Of a stretch of DNA of 64,000 nt, positions 35,199 to 43,369 are shown piece after piece. The notes beneath the pieces are model-generated. The model saw nothing but the letters and a program-made list of their open reading frames with translations. It was not told the DNA's origin and did no database searches. Location of the stretch: positions 62,001 to 126,000 of the forward strand of contig JAJCZZ010000053.1 of assembly GCA_029262115.1 (NCBI GenBank), given 5' to 3'. A program made the position numbers and the translations under genes. The DNA comes from Gemmatimonadota bacterium (GTDB taxonomy: Bacteria; Gemmatimonadota; Gemmatimonadetes; Longimicrobiales; Gaopeijiaceae). Each line of letters begins with the position of its first letter. Positions within the stretch are counted from its first letter, which is position 1.

Positions 35199-36479
35199 TT
35201 GAGGGCTCGTACATCTCTGGCTGGACTGTGCGCCGCGGTGGTTCTCGCCGCGGCGCCGGTCTTCGGCCAGGACGCTGGACGCGGGGGACGTACCGACGCC
35301 CTGCATGTGTTCTTCGAGTGCTCGGGGGGCTTTGGCGGCGGTTGTGATCAGCGTCAGTTCCGCACCGATATCGGCTGGGTCAACTGGATGCGGGACCGGC
35401 AGGACGCCGAGGTCCATGTCATCGTCACCACACAGCGGACCGGCAGTGGGGGTGCCCAGTACAGCTTGGACTTCATCGGGCTGGGGGACCTCGCCGCCTT
35501 CGAGGACCGGCTGTCGTACACGTCGCTCGGAACGGACGTGCGGGACGAGACCGTCAGGGGGGTTGGCCAGATTCTCGCCGTCGGGCTCGCCCGCTTCTCG
35601 CTTCTGGCGGGCGCACCGACCCGTCTCGAGGTTGGAAGCGCCGATGCGGCGGACGCGACGGATCGCCTCGTGACCGCCGAGGAAGTGGACGACCCGTGGG
35701 ACTTCTGGGTCTTCGAGGTCAACGTCGGAGCGGACTTCGAGGGGGAGTCGACCCGAAAGGAGCGGAGCTTCCGGAGTGGACTGGATGCATCACGCATCAC
35801 CGAGGCCTGGAAGCTGGAGTTCGAAGCGGACGCCAGCTTCTCGCGTGACGAAATCCAGCTCTCCGATACGACCATCATCGACAGTCGCCGACGATGGGAT
35901 ACGGATGTGTCCGCCGTCTACGCCCTGGCCAGCCACTGGTCCACGGGAGTCGAAGCGCGCGCGGGCGCCGCGACCGCTACGAACCAGGACTTTTCGGCGT
36001 CCATTCTTCCCACGCTCGAGTTCTCCGTCTGGCCCTATGAGGAGTCTCCGCGGCGGCGCCTGCGTGCTCAATACCGAGTCGGTCTGCGCCACTTCAACTA
36101 CGAAGAGACCACCGTCTTCGGCTTCGATCGTGAGACCCGTGGCGTGCAGGAACTCGAGCTGTCCATCAACCAGCGACAGCCTTGGGGCTCGGTGTTTGCC
36201 AACGTCGAGGGCTCCCACTACCTCCACGATCTCGACAAGTACCGCGTGAGCTCGGGCGGCTTCCTCTCGTTCCGTGTGATCCGAGGGCTGAACCTCCGTG
36301 TGAACGGCCGGGTCTCGTGGATTCGCGACCAACTCTTCCTGGCCGCGGGCGGCGTCAGCGACGAGGAGATCCTCCTTCAGCGCCGCCGGTTGGCGTCGAA
36401 CTTCGACTGGGATCTGGGTGTCGGGCTCTCGTTCCAGTTCGGCTCCATCTACAACAACGTCGTGAATAACCGGTTTTAG
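35199..36479 (+). CDS. Outer-membrane beta-barrel protein co-encoded with the RND pump
   Basis: 426 residues starting at TTG 35199, 3 bp after the permease stop and with GAGG at 35188-35191. The signal peptide (AGLCAAVVLAAAPVFGQ) is followed by a soluble N-terminal region with two Cys (FFECSGGFGGGCDQRQF) and then alternating strands with turns such as TRGVQELELSINQRQPWGSVF. It ends in VVNNRF; a C-terminal Phe is the classic beta-barrel assembly signal. Family not recognised. A fifth operon member alongside a complete tripartite pump could be a surface accessory or cell-envelope sensor. Confidence 0.72.
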   Translation: MRARTSLAGLCAAVVLAAAPVFGQDAGRGGRTDALHVFFECSGGFGGGCDQRQFRTDIGWVNWMRDRQDAEVHVIVTTQRTGSGGAQYSLDFIGLGDLAAFEDRLSYTSLGTDVRDETVRGVGQILAVGLARFSLLAGAPTRLEVGSADAADATDRLVTAEEVDDPWDFWVFEVNVGADFEGESTRKERSFRSGLDASRITEAWKLEFEADASFSRDEIQLSDTTIIDSRRRWDTDVSAVYALASHWSTGVEARAGAATATNQDFSASILPTLEFSVWPYEESPRRRLRAQYRVGLRHFNYEETTVFGFDRETRGVQELELSINQRQPWGSVFANVEGSHYLHDLDKYRVSSGGFLSFRVIRGLNLRVNGRVSWIRDQLFLAAGGVSDEEILLQRRRLASNFDWDLGVGLSFQFGSIYNNVVNNRF

Positions 36480-36648
36480 GGCGACTCCGGATAGGTGAGC
36501 CTCCCTGGTCCAGCGCCGGCGCTTCGGCTGCGCCCGCCGCTGGGGGGGCACGGTCGGCGCACGCCGAGCCAGTCGCCACGCGACGGATCGGTAACGGTCC
36601 CGTCACGCCACTTGCCCCCGGACGACGGTGGTGGAAACGTGGTGGTAC

Positions 36649-37005
36649 ATGTTCAACCATCCGACCGCTCCATTCGGTTCCGCCGACTCGCTTCAAGAGT
36701 TCGTGCGTCGCGCCGGCGAAACGCCGGTTCCGTCCCCGAGTGAGGCCGACCGTCTGGCCGAGGCTGCGGCAAACGGTGACGATTCGGCCGAGCGCCAACT
36801 CGTTGCCGCCTACGCCCGCATCGTCGTGGACGAGGCGATCCGCTACCGAAGCGACGGCGCGAGGATGCGTGATCTCGTCCCGGACGGGGTGGCGGCCCTG
36901 TCTGCCGCCGCGCGAGGCTACACGCCGCGGGCCGACGATACGTTCGCGCGCTTTGCGCGGTCGGCCATCCGCGAAGCCATGGGGCGACGTTTCGCCGCCA
37001 ACTGA
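36649..37005 (+). CDS. Stand-alone sigma-70 region 1.2/2-like protein without regions 3-4
   Basis: 118 residues from ATG 36649; GTG 36628 would add seven. Residues about 14-45 (SLQEFVRRAGETPVPSPSE, then RLAEAAANGDD) match sigma region 1.2, and about 46-115 match region 2: LVAAYARIVVDEAIRY, RMRDLVPDGVAALSAAA, FARFARSAIREAMGRRF. The core-binding 2.2 segment is kept in outline, but the aromatic residues of 2.3 that melt the -10 element (the WW of RpoD) are replaced by SA. The stop comes directly after region 2 and no other frame continues with regions 3 or 4. Could be a fragment, an RNA-polymerase decoy or half of a split sigma factor. Confidence 0.62.
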   Translation: MFNHPTAPFGSADSLQEFVRRAGETPVPSPSEADRLAEAAANGDDSAERQLVAAYARIVVDEAIRYRSDGARMRDLVPDGVAALSAAARGYTPRADDTFARFARSAIREAMGRRFAAN

Positions 37006-37044
37006 TCCGGGTGGGTCCGCCGTTCCGATAGCGGGGCTGACTCG

Positions 37045-37821
37045 GTGGTGACGACGATCCTCGATCCCGGCCTGAGCGGCCTGGCCACGGTCGTCGGGGC
37101 CATGGTGTTCCTCTGGATCGTCAGCGTCGTTCGTCGAGATGCGTCGATCGTGGACCCGTTCTGGGCGCCTGGATTCGCTCTGGTCTGCGGGGTCTACGTC
37201 GTGCGACTCGGAGGTACGAACCGGGGGCTGTTGGTGTTGACCATCGTGGTGTTGTGGGCTCTCCGACTCGGCGCTCACCTCTGGTCCCGTAACCGACGCG
37301 AGGGTGAGGACCCCCGGTATGCCGCTTGGCGCGAGGAGCATGGCGCGCGGTTCTGGTGGGTCAGCCTCTTCACGGTCTTCCTCCTCCAGGCCCTGATCCT
37401 CTGGGTCGTTTCTGCCCCCCTCCTCGGTGCCGCGGCGGGACGGAGTCCCCTCGGCGTGCTCGACGGGATCGGCGCCGCCGTCGCGGCGTTCGGCCTCCTC
37501 TTCGAGTCCGTGGCGGACCATCAGCTCCGCGAGTTTCGGGCACGGCCCGACACGTCCGGGATCGTCTTGGACGAAGGCCTGTGGCGGTACTCCCGACACC
37601 CGAACTACTTCGGGAATGCGGTGCTCTGGTGGGGACTCTGGCTCATCGCGGTGGCGGCGGGTGCCACGTGGACGGTTGTGGGTCCTCTCCTGATGACGTT
37701 CCTTCTCCTGCGCGTATCGGGGGTCTCGCTCCTCGAACGGCGTTTGCGCGCCCACCGGCCCGGGTACGAAGACTATGTGCGCCGCACGTCGGCGTTCGTC
37801 CCCCTTCCGCCGCGTGCCTGA
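37045..37821 (+). CDS. DUF1295 membrane protein (steroid 5-alpha-reductase-like)
   Basis: 258 residues from GTG 37045 (a second GTG follows at 37048), with about six or seven helices. SIVDPFWAPGF and SRNRREGEDPRYAAWR in the first half, and GLWRYSRHPNYFGNAVLWWG plus HRPGYEDYVRRTSAFVP in the second, match PF06966. The RHPNYFG block is the cofactor/active-site segment shared with ICMT and sterol reductases, so an NADPH-dependent reductase or methyltransferase activity on a lipid is plausible but unproven. Confidence 0.87.
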   Translation: MVTTILDPGLSGLATVVGAMVFLWIVSVVRRDASIVDPFWAPGFALVCGVYVVRLGGTNRGLLVLTIVVLWALRLGAHLWSRNRREGEDPRYAAWREEHGARFWWVSLFTVFLLQALILWVVSAPLLGAAAGRSPLGVLDGIGAAVAAFGLLFESVADHQLREFRARPDTSGIVLDEGLWRYSRHPNYFGNAVLWWGLWLIAVAAGATWTVVGPLLMTFLLLRVSGVSLLERRLRAHRPGYEDYVRRTSAFVPLPPRA

Positions 37822-37843
37822 CGTCCACCTCCTACGTCGGCCC

Positions 37844-38350
37844 ATGGACACAGCCCCCAGGCCGGAGCACGATCCCGCGATTGGCGCGCTCGGTCAGACT
37901 ATCGGTCCAGCCATCATGAAGAGCATGGTGCCCCGTCTCGGGCGTGCGCTGGTTCCTATCGTCATCGCCTGGATCGTGGGCTGGCTGCAGATCGCTCGAG
38001 GCGCACCGGGGTCCGCGGCAGTCCTGCTGTTTGGCGCGCCGATCGCGATCGGGCTGCTTCTCGTGCTTAGCACGTCCATCGTCCGCAACGCGTTCGGACG
38101 GCCCCTTCGGCCCTGGATGGCCGTGGCGCCGCTCGGTGGCGTCGTGCCGATCGTCTTCGGCTTGTACGTTCTCGGGTGGATGGGTCTACGGGAGACGGCG
38201 GCCGGGGGCTCAGGCGTCGAGATCGGGATCGGTCTCGCGATGGTCGTACTGGGTGGGTGGATTCTGCGGGCGGTGATGAATGTGATCGAGTTGCAACAGT
38301 TGGCGCGGGTGATGGTGGCCCCTACGAGCGCCGAGCGGGGAGAGCGATGA
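37844..38350 (+). CDS. Four-helix integral membrane protein, unknown
   Basis: 168 residues from ATG 37844, 22 bp after the DUF1295 gene. Hydrophobic segments: about 32-46 (LVPIVIAWIVGWL), 52-74, 88-112 and 120-140. A short basic patch (FGRPLRPW) separates helices 2 and 3, and the end is cytoplasmic-looking (ELQQLARVMVAPTSAERGER). No family recognised. Its stop overlaps the ATG of the next small gene, so the two products are probably made together. Confidence 0.6.
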   Translation: MDTAPRPEHDPAIGALGQTIGPAIMKSMVPRLGRALVPIVIAWIVGWLQIARGAPGSAAVLLFGAPIAIGLLLVLSTSIVRNAFGRPLRPWMAVAPLGGVVPIVFGLYVLGWMGLRETAAGGSGVEIGIGLAMVVLGGWILRAVMNVIELQQLARVMVAPTSAERGER

Positions 38351-38556
38351 GCCGCGGTCGTCGGGTGGCCTTCACGGTGGTGGGGTACGCCGTCCTCTCG
38401 GTGGCTCTCATTCCGGTGTTTCGGGGCGTGCGTAGCCTGCTTCTTCTCCCGCCGCTCTTCATGACCCTCGCCCTCGGCCTCCTGGCCCTGGGGCTCCCGG
38501 TCGCTCTACTGGTCGCCTGGCGGTACCCGGACGTCGGATCGCCGCCCGATGAGTGA
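38347..38556 (+). CDS. Small two-helix membrane protein
   Basis: 69 residues starting at ATG 38347 (ATGA overlap with the preceding gene). Two hydrophobic stretches, AFTVVGYAVLSVALIPVF and a longer leucine-rich LLLLPPLFMTLALGLLALG to VALLVAW, linked by a short RGVRS turn. No family recognised; likely a partner of the upstream membrane protein. Confidence 0.55.
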   Translation: MSRGRRVAFTVVGYAVLSVALIPVFRGVRSLLLLPPLFMTLALGLLALGLPVALLVAWRYPDVGSPPDE

Positions 38557-38581
38557 GAGGGCCGCTCCGCTCACCGACTCC

Positions 38582-39151
38582 CTACGAGACACATCCGTCG
38601 GCGGGTTGGCGGGAGGGGCCGTCCGCGTTTCCGAAGACCATGACCCAGTAGAACCCGTAGGCGCTCCCCTCCCGATCGGCTCGCGCGATCCCGACATGGC
38701 GCGCCCGTTCGCTGCGGATGTTACGGAGATGGGGCGGCGACTCCTCCCATCCCTCGAAGGTCGCCCTGGCGGAGGACCGACCGGCCGCCGTGTTCTCGGC
38801 CACGAACACCCACGGGTACGCCGCAGCCGCCGCCCGATCCGCGGGAAGCGAAGCATCGGAGCCCTCGTGACCCGAGAAGCCGCCACGGGCCATGTCGTTC
38901 ACGTGCCGCCGCGCGGCTTCTTGCAGACGGGTATCGACCTCGAGCGCGGGAAGCGGTGCGTCTCGACGCGCTTCGTTCACGAGCTCCAACATCTCCCGGA
39001 TGGGCGTGTCTCGGCACTCGCTCGAAGCCGGTCTCGCGCCTTTTGCGGCTGGGGGAGCGACCGGACCACACGCGGCCAGGACCACGATACCGACGGCGGG
39101 AAGTGCGATGCGCGACCGACCCCGGCACCGTCGCGGTCGGGCTGAGCCCAT
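38582..39151 (-). CDS. CAP/SCP-domain lipoprotein
   Basis: About 189 residues. From ATG 39151 the product starts MGSARPRRCRGRSR, then a hydrophobic core and the lipobox VVLAAC. The CAP domain (about 50-185) shows MLELVNEARR, LQEAARRHVNDMA with the first His, FSGHEGSD, FVAENTAAG and a C-terminal YWVMVFG strand; these are the CAP1-CAP4 features. Bacterial CAP proteins such as YkwD are secreted, Ca2+- or lipid-binding modules of unclear activity. Its start codon shares two bases with the start of the divergent gene (CCATGG), leaving no room for a normal shared promoter unless one of the longer starts is used. Confidence 0.83.
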   Translation of the reverse strand: MGSARPRRCRGRSRIALPAVGIVVLAACGPVAPPAAKGARPASSECRDTPIREMLELVNEARRDAPLPALEVDTRLQEAARRHVNDMARGGFSGHEGSDASLPADRAAAAAYPWVFVAENTAAGRSSARATFEGWEESPPHLRNIRSERARHVGIARADREGSAYGFYWVMVFGNADGPSRQPADGCVS

Positions 39152-42100
39152 GGGGTCGATCCTCCTGTATGCGGCCTTCGTTCTGTCTGGCATGGCCGGA
39201 CTCGTCTACGAGGTGGTGTGGGCGCGGTACCTGGGTCTGCTCGTGGGAAGCAGTGCCCTCTCCCAGGTTCTGGTGCTGGTTGTCTACCTGGGCGGCATGG
39301 GCCTGGGTTCCCTCCTGGTCGCACGCCGCTCCCGCGAGATCGGTCGGCCTCTGGTGGCGTACGCGACGCTCGAGTTCGCGTCCGGCCTCTTGGGGCTGGT
39401 CTTCCACACGCTCTTTGTCGTCGTCACCGATCTGACCTACGACGGGCTCTTCGGGCTCGATTGGCTGGGGCCGTCCGGCGGCGCCGCCCTGAGGTGGGGT
39501 GTCGCGTCGCTCCTCGTTCTCCCCCACGCCTTGTTGTTGGGGGCAACGTTTCCGCTGATGGTAGCGGGCGTCATCCGAATGCAACGGGCCCGACCCGGGG
39601 AGGGGGTGGCAACCGTATATCTCGCGAACGCGATCGGTGGGGCGGCGGGCGTTCTGCTCGCCGGCTTCGTTCTCATCGAGTGGGTAGGACTTCCCGGAAC
39701 CGCTCGGGCCGCCGGACTGATCAACCTGTTGGTCTTCCTCCTCGTCATGGTCGCCCCCGGCGCCCGGTCGCCCGCGGCACCGTGGAGCGGACCGCGCTCC
39801 CGGTCGTCGGAACGGGGGACCAGCGGCACGCCGGTCGGTCGAGCCATGCCGAAGTTGATGCTGTTCGTCGCGTTCGCCTCGGCGGCGGCGTCCTTTGGCT
39901 ACGAGATCGCGTGGGTGCGCATGCTCGCCCTGCTCATGGGCGCGGCGACGCACGCGTTCGAAATCATGCTCTCGGCGTTCGTGCTGGGGCTCGGCCTGGG
40001 CGCGTGGTTCGTGCGCGGCATCCTCGATCGAACGGACTCGCCCACGCGGCTGCTCGGCGGAATTCAGTGGATGATGGCGGTGGCGGCGCTCGCCACCGTG
40101 CCGATCTACATTCTCTCGTTCGAGGCGATGGCGGGGCTGGTACCGAGCGCGACCGCCTCGGATGGGGGCTATCTATACCTGAACGCGGGCCGGTACGCCC
40201 TTTCCCTCATCGTCATGCTGCCCGCGACGTTTCTAGCGGGTATGGCGCTCCCCGCCATCACAAGCGCGCTCCTCCACTCGGGATCTTCGGAGCGCGCCAT
40301 CGGCCACGTCTATGCCTGGAACACGTTCGGGTCGGTGACGGGGGCTGCCCTGTCCGGCCTGGTCCTGCTGCCGGTCCTGGGTGCAAAGGGACTCCTCGTC
40401 GGGGCGGCGGGCATCGACATGGCCCTCGGAATTGTGCTCTTGAGCGTAGCCGCGGGACGAGACGGCGTGGCGCGGGTGGCCCCCGTCCTGGCCGGCATCG
40501 TCGGACTGTTCGGTATGCTCGTCATCGGCGTGGGTGTCCCGCTGGACCGTGTCGTGCTCACCGGTGGGGTCTTCCGGTACGGAGCGGTGCCGGCCCCCGG
40601 GACGCGGGAGATCGTCTACTATCGCGACGCTCCTACCGCCACGGTTGCGGTCCACCGTATTCTCGACGGCGGCCTTCTGGTCCTGACGACGAACGGGAAG
40701 CCGGACGCGTCCCTCGAGCCGAGGTGGCTGCTCGACCGGCGCGACACGCTGTCCGAAGTGCCGGTTCCCGCGCTGAGCGACGCCGGGACCCAGCTCTTCG
40801 CGCCCCTCGTTGGTCTGGCCCATCGCCCGGACGCCGCCCGAGTCCTGAACATCGGCCATGGTTCGGGCATGTCGGCGGCGGCCTTGCTCGCCAGCACGAA
40901 CATCGAGGAGTTGACGACCGTGGAGATTGAGCGGGCGGTGGTCGAGGCGTCTCGCTCGTTTTTCCCTGCCAATGCCGCGGCGTTTTCGGATGCACGGGCG
41001 CGTTGGGTGTTCGAGGACGCCAAGTCGTACCTCGCGCGAACACGTGGTCCGCTCGACCTCTTGTTCTCCGAGCCATCCAATCCCTGGGTGACCGGCGCGT
41101 CGAGCCTGTTCACGAAGGAGTTCTACCAGCGAGCTCGTGGAAGCCTCCGCCAGGGCGGGATCATTGTCCAGTGGTTGCAGCTCTACGAACTGGACGATCG
41201 CCTTTTCCTGACCGTGCTCTCCGCCTTGTCGCGAGAGTTTCCCTGGTACCGCGGGTATCTCGTGGGTGACGGCGATATCGTGGTCGTCGCCTCGGCTGAC
41301 GGTCCGGTGCCGGACCCCGACTGGTCGGTGTTCCGCCTTCCAGCGATCGAGGCCGCGGTCTTCGTCGACGTACCCCCCTTCCATCCGCAACACGGTCGCG
41401 CGCTCGAACTGTTCGATCAGACGACGATGGAGCCGCTCGTGTCGGCCGCGGCGCCCAACTCGGACTTCCATCCGATTCTCGATCTCGGCGCCGAGCGGGC
41501 TCGATTCGCCAGGACGGGCGCGGACGGCTTCGCGTCTCTAGGCACGGCTCGAGTCGACCTGTGGAGGACCCGAGCCGGAATTCGGCGGGAGCGGCCCGAC
41601 CGATATCACATCCCGCCGGCCCGTGGGCTGGCGCCGCTCGTGCGACAGGAGCGTGCCGCCTGGCTCGCGGCACGGAGCGCCGGAGCCGGGGGCGTTGGGG
41701 CCCGGAGCACCGGCGCCGCGGGCGACACGGTGCCGTCCGCCTTTCCGGAGTGGTCGCAGGTGGCCGACGAGGTCGACGCGTTCCTGCGTACCCTCGACTC
41801 GGAGGGACCGCCGGAGGACTGGAGGGAGTGGGCGCGGACCTTCGAGACGGTCGAGGCCTACCTACACGCCGGAACCGCGGGTTGGGCCGACTCGACGTTC
41901 TATCAGCGGGTACGCTCGTATCTTGCGCGGACGAGCACCCCGGACCTCGCGGCCGCTGTCGTTGACTTCATGGAGGGTGTAGCCGTCTGGGATTTCGTCG
42001 TCGTGGCCGGGGCGGCGGACCGTCTTCTCGCTCCGGCGGACTCGGAGGAGGTCTGGCTCTCTGCGGGCACCCTGCTCGATGGGTCGGCGCTCGCCTACCT

Positions 42101-42239
42101 CTCGGTCGGGCGTACCGACGACGCGCTCGGAGTGCTCTCCCGGTTGAGCGAGCGGACGGGCCGGAGCCCGGACAACCTCCGCACCGGCCTCCTCACGGCC
42201 TGGATCACGGAGGCCGCGAGCGAGAGACGGTCGCCTTAG
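39150..42239 (+). CDS. Membrane-integral spermidine-synthase-like protein (MFS-like fusion)
   Basis: 1029 residues from ATG 39150. Residues about 1-470 form 12 or so helices in two halves, each with a G-x-x-Y-E-[VI]-x-W-x-R motif (GLVYEVVWARYLGLL; FGYEIAWVRMLALLMG), the transporter-like half of this family. Residues about 490-800 form a Rossmann methyltransferase-like domain similar to spermidine synthase: NIGHGSGMSAAALLAS (SAM-binding glycine loop) and TTVEIERAVVEA, then LLFSEPSNPWVTGASSLFT and YQRARGSLRQGGIIVQWLQL. About 230 C-terminal residues are TPR-like helices. Family members are common in environmental bacteria but their product is uncertain; true polyamine synthesis is not established. 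Confidence 0.82.
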   Translation: MGSILLYAAFVLSGMAGLVYEVVWARYLGLLVGSSALSQVLVLVVYLGGMGLGSLLVARRSREIGRPLVAYATLEFASGLLGLVFHTLFVVVTDLTYDGLFGLDWLGPSGGAALRWGVASLLVLPHALLLGATFPLMVAGVIRMQRARPGEGVATVYLANAIGGAAGVLLAGFVLIEWVGLPGTARAAGLINLLVFLLVMVAPGARSPAAPWSGPRSRSSERGTSGTPVGRAMPKLMLFVAFASAAASFGYEIAWVRMLALLMGAATHAFEIMLSAFVLGLGLGAWFVRGILDRTDSPTRLLGGIQWMMAVAALATVPIYILSFEAMAGLVPSATASDGGYLYLNAGRYALSLIVMLPATFLAGMALPAITSALLHSGSSERAIGHVYAWNTFGSVTGAALSGLVLLPVLGAKGLLVGAAGIDMALGIVLLSVAAGRDGVARVAPVLAGIVGLFGMLVIGVGVPLDRVVLTGGVFRYGAVPAPGTREIVYYRDAPTATVAVHRILDGGLLVLTTNGKPDASLEPRWLLDRRDTLSEVPVPALSDAGTQLFAPLVGLAHRPDAARVLNIGHGSGMSAAALLASTNIEELTTVEIERAVVEASRSFFPANAAAFSDARARWVFEDAKSYLARTRGPLDLLFSEPSNPWVTGASSLFTKEFYQRARGSLRQGGIIVQWLQLYELDDRLFLTVLSALSREFPWYRGYLVGDGDIVVVASADGPVPDPDWSVFRLPAIEAAVFVDVPPFHPQHGRALELFDQTTMEPLVSAAAPNSDFHPILDLGAERARFARTGADGFASLGTARVDLWRTRAGIRRERPDRYHIPPARGLAPLVRQERAAWLAARSAGAGGVGARSTGAAGDTVPSAFPEWSQVADEVDAFLRTLDSEGPPEDWREWARTFETVEAYLHAGTAGWADSTFYQRVRSYLARTSTPDLAAAVVDFMEGVAVWDFVVVAGAADRLLAPADSEEVWLSAGTLLDGSALAYLSVGRTDDALGVLSRLSERTGRSPDNLRTGLLTAWITEAASERRSP

Positions 42240-42286
42240 GAGGCGTTGGAGCGTGGCGTCGTCGGCCGACCGGGTCACGGCAACGG

Positions 42287-43300
42287 CTACTCCGGCGGGA
42301 AGGACGTACCGCAGAACTTGCAGAAGCGCGCGGCCGGGTTGCTCTCGACGTGCTCGCAGCCGATGCAGGCCCGGGCCATCGTGGGTAGCTCCGGGGCGCC
42401 TGGCGGCGCCCTTGTGGCGTTGCCCGGGGCGCCCGCCGCCGCCATCGCGGCGTTGTCGAGAGCGGGCCCAAGGCTCGGGGGAGCCGCCCCGCTGCTCACG
42501 GGCGCCCCAGCGCCGCCACCCGGCGCCGCGGGCGGCAGTCCCTGACGGCTCAGCTCCACCGTGACGATTCCCGTTGGGACCGCAATGATGGCATAGCCCA
42601 TGATCATCACCACGGCCGCCAGCGCCTGCCCGACGGACGATGTCGGTGCGATATCACCATACCCCACCGTAGTGAGCGTGACGATGGCCCAGTACATCCC
42701 CTTGGGAATGGACGTGAATCCGGCTTCCGGCCCCTCCACGAGGTACATCATCGCGCCCACTACCACGACGATACTGACGACCGAGATCATGAAGACCGTG
42801 ATCTTGAAGCGTGCGGAGCGGAGGGCCGCCCCGAGCACGTTCGCCTCACCGACGAACTGCGCCAGCTTGAGAATCCGGAAGACCCGTACGACCCGGAGGA
42901 TCCTGACGACGGCCAGGACCTGGCCTCCGGGGAAGAGCGCGCTCAGATACGACGGAAGCACGGCGAGCAGATCGACGACGCCAAAGAAGCTGCGCGCATA
43001 GGTCGCGGGCTTCTGCACGCTCCACATTCGGGCGGCGTACTCCACCGTGAAGAGGACGGTGAACACCCACTCCGCGATCCGGAGCTCCGCGCCGTATTCG
43101 AGTCGCACGCTGCGCACACTCTCCAACATGACCGCGGCCACGCTCGACAGAATCGCAATCAACAGGAGAACGTCGAAGGCCTTTCCTGCCGGCGAGTCGT
43201 GCTCGAAAATGATGTGGAATAGCCGTGCTCGGGCGGACCCGGGCGGACCTGCGGGGCGGAACGGGTTCGGTGGCGGGGGCGCTTTCTTGATGGTGTTCAC
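42287..43300 (-). CDS. Voltage-gated potassium channel with C-terminal zinc ribbon
   Basis: 337 residues. Six helices with a charged S4 (RILRVVRVFRILKL, Arg every third position), a pore with the exact K+ selectivity filter TTVGYGD near residue 215, and S6. The Pro/Ala/Gly-rich linker (about 255-305) ends in a treble-cleft zinc ribbon with two CxxC pairs (ACIGCEH and RFCKFCGTSF). The ribbon is an unusual cytoplasmic tail for a Kv-type channel and might bind zinc or a partner. Single gene convergent with the spermidine-synthase-like gene. Confidence 0.9.
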   Translation of the reverse strand: MNTIKKAPPPPNPFRPAGPPGSARARLFHIIFEHDSPAGKAFDVLLLIAILSSVAAVMLESVRSVRLEYGAELRIAEWVFTVLFTVEYAARMWSVQKPATYARSFFGVVDLLAVLPSYLSALFPGGQVLAVVRILRVVRVFRILKLAQFVGEANVLGAALRSARFKITVFMISVVSIVVVVGAMMYLVEGPEAGFTSIPKGMYWAIVTLTTVGYGDIAPTSSVGQALAAVVMIMGYAIIAVPTGIVTVELSRQGLPPAAPGGGAGAPVSSGAAPPSLGPALDNAAMAAAGAPGNATRAPPGAPELPTMARACIGCEHVESNPAARFCKFCGTSFPPE

Positions 43301-43369
43301 ACCGGCATGATGGGGACGAGCCCGGGTCGTGTCACGGTCGGAGGACTCGATGGCGATATCGGTATGGGC

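Noticed and set aside
38892-39149. N-terminal extension of the spermidine-synthase-like protein
   Set aside because: The extension lies antisense to the CAP-domain gene and is not hydrophobic; the membrane domain begins at MGSILLYAAF.
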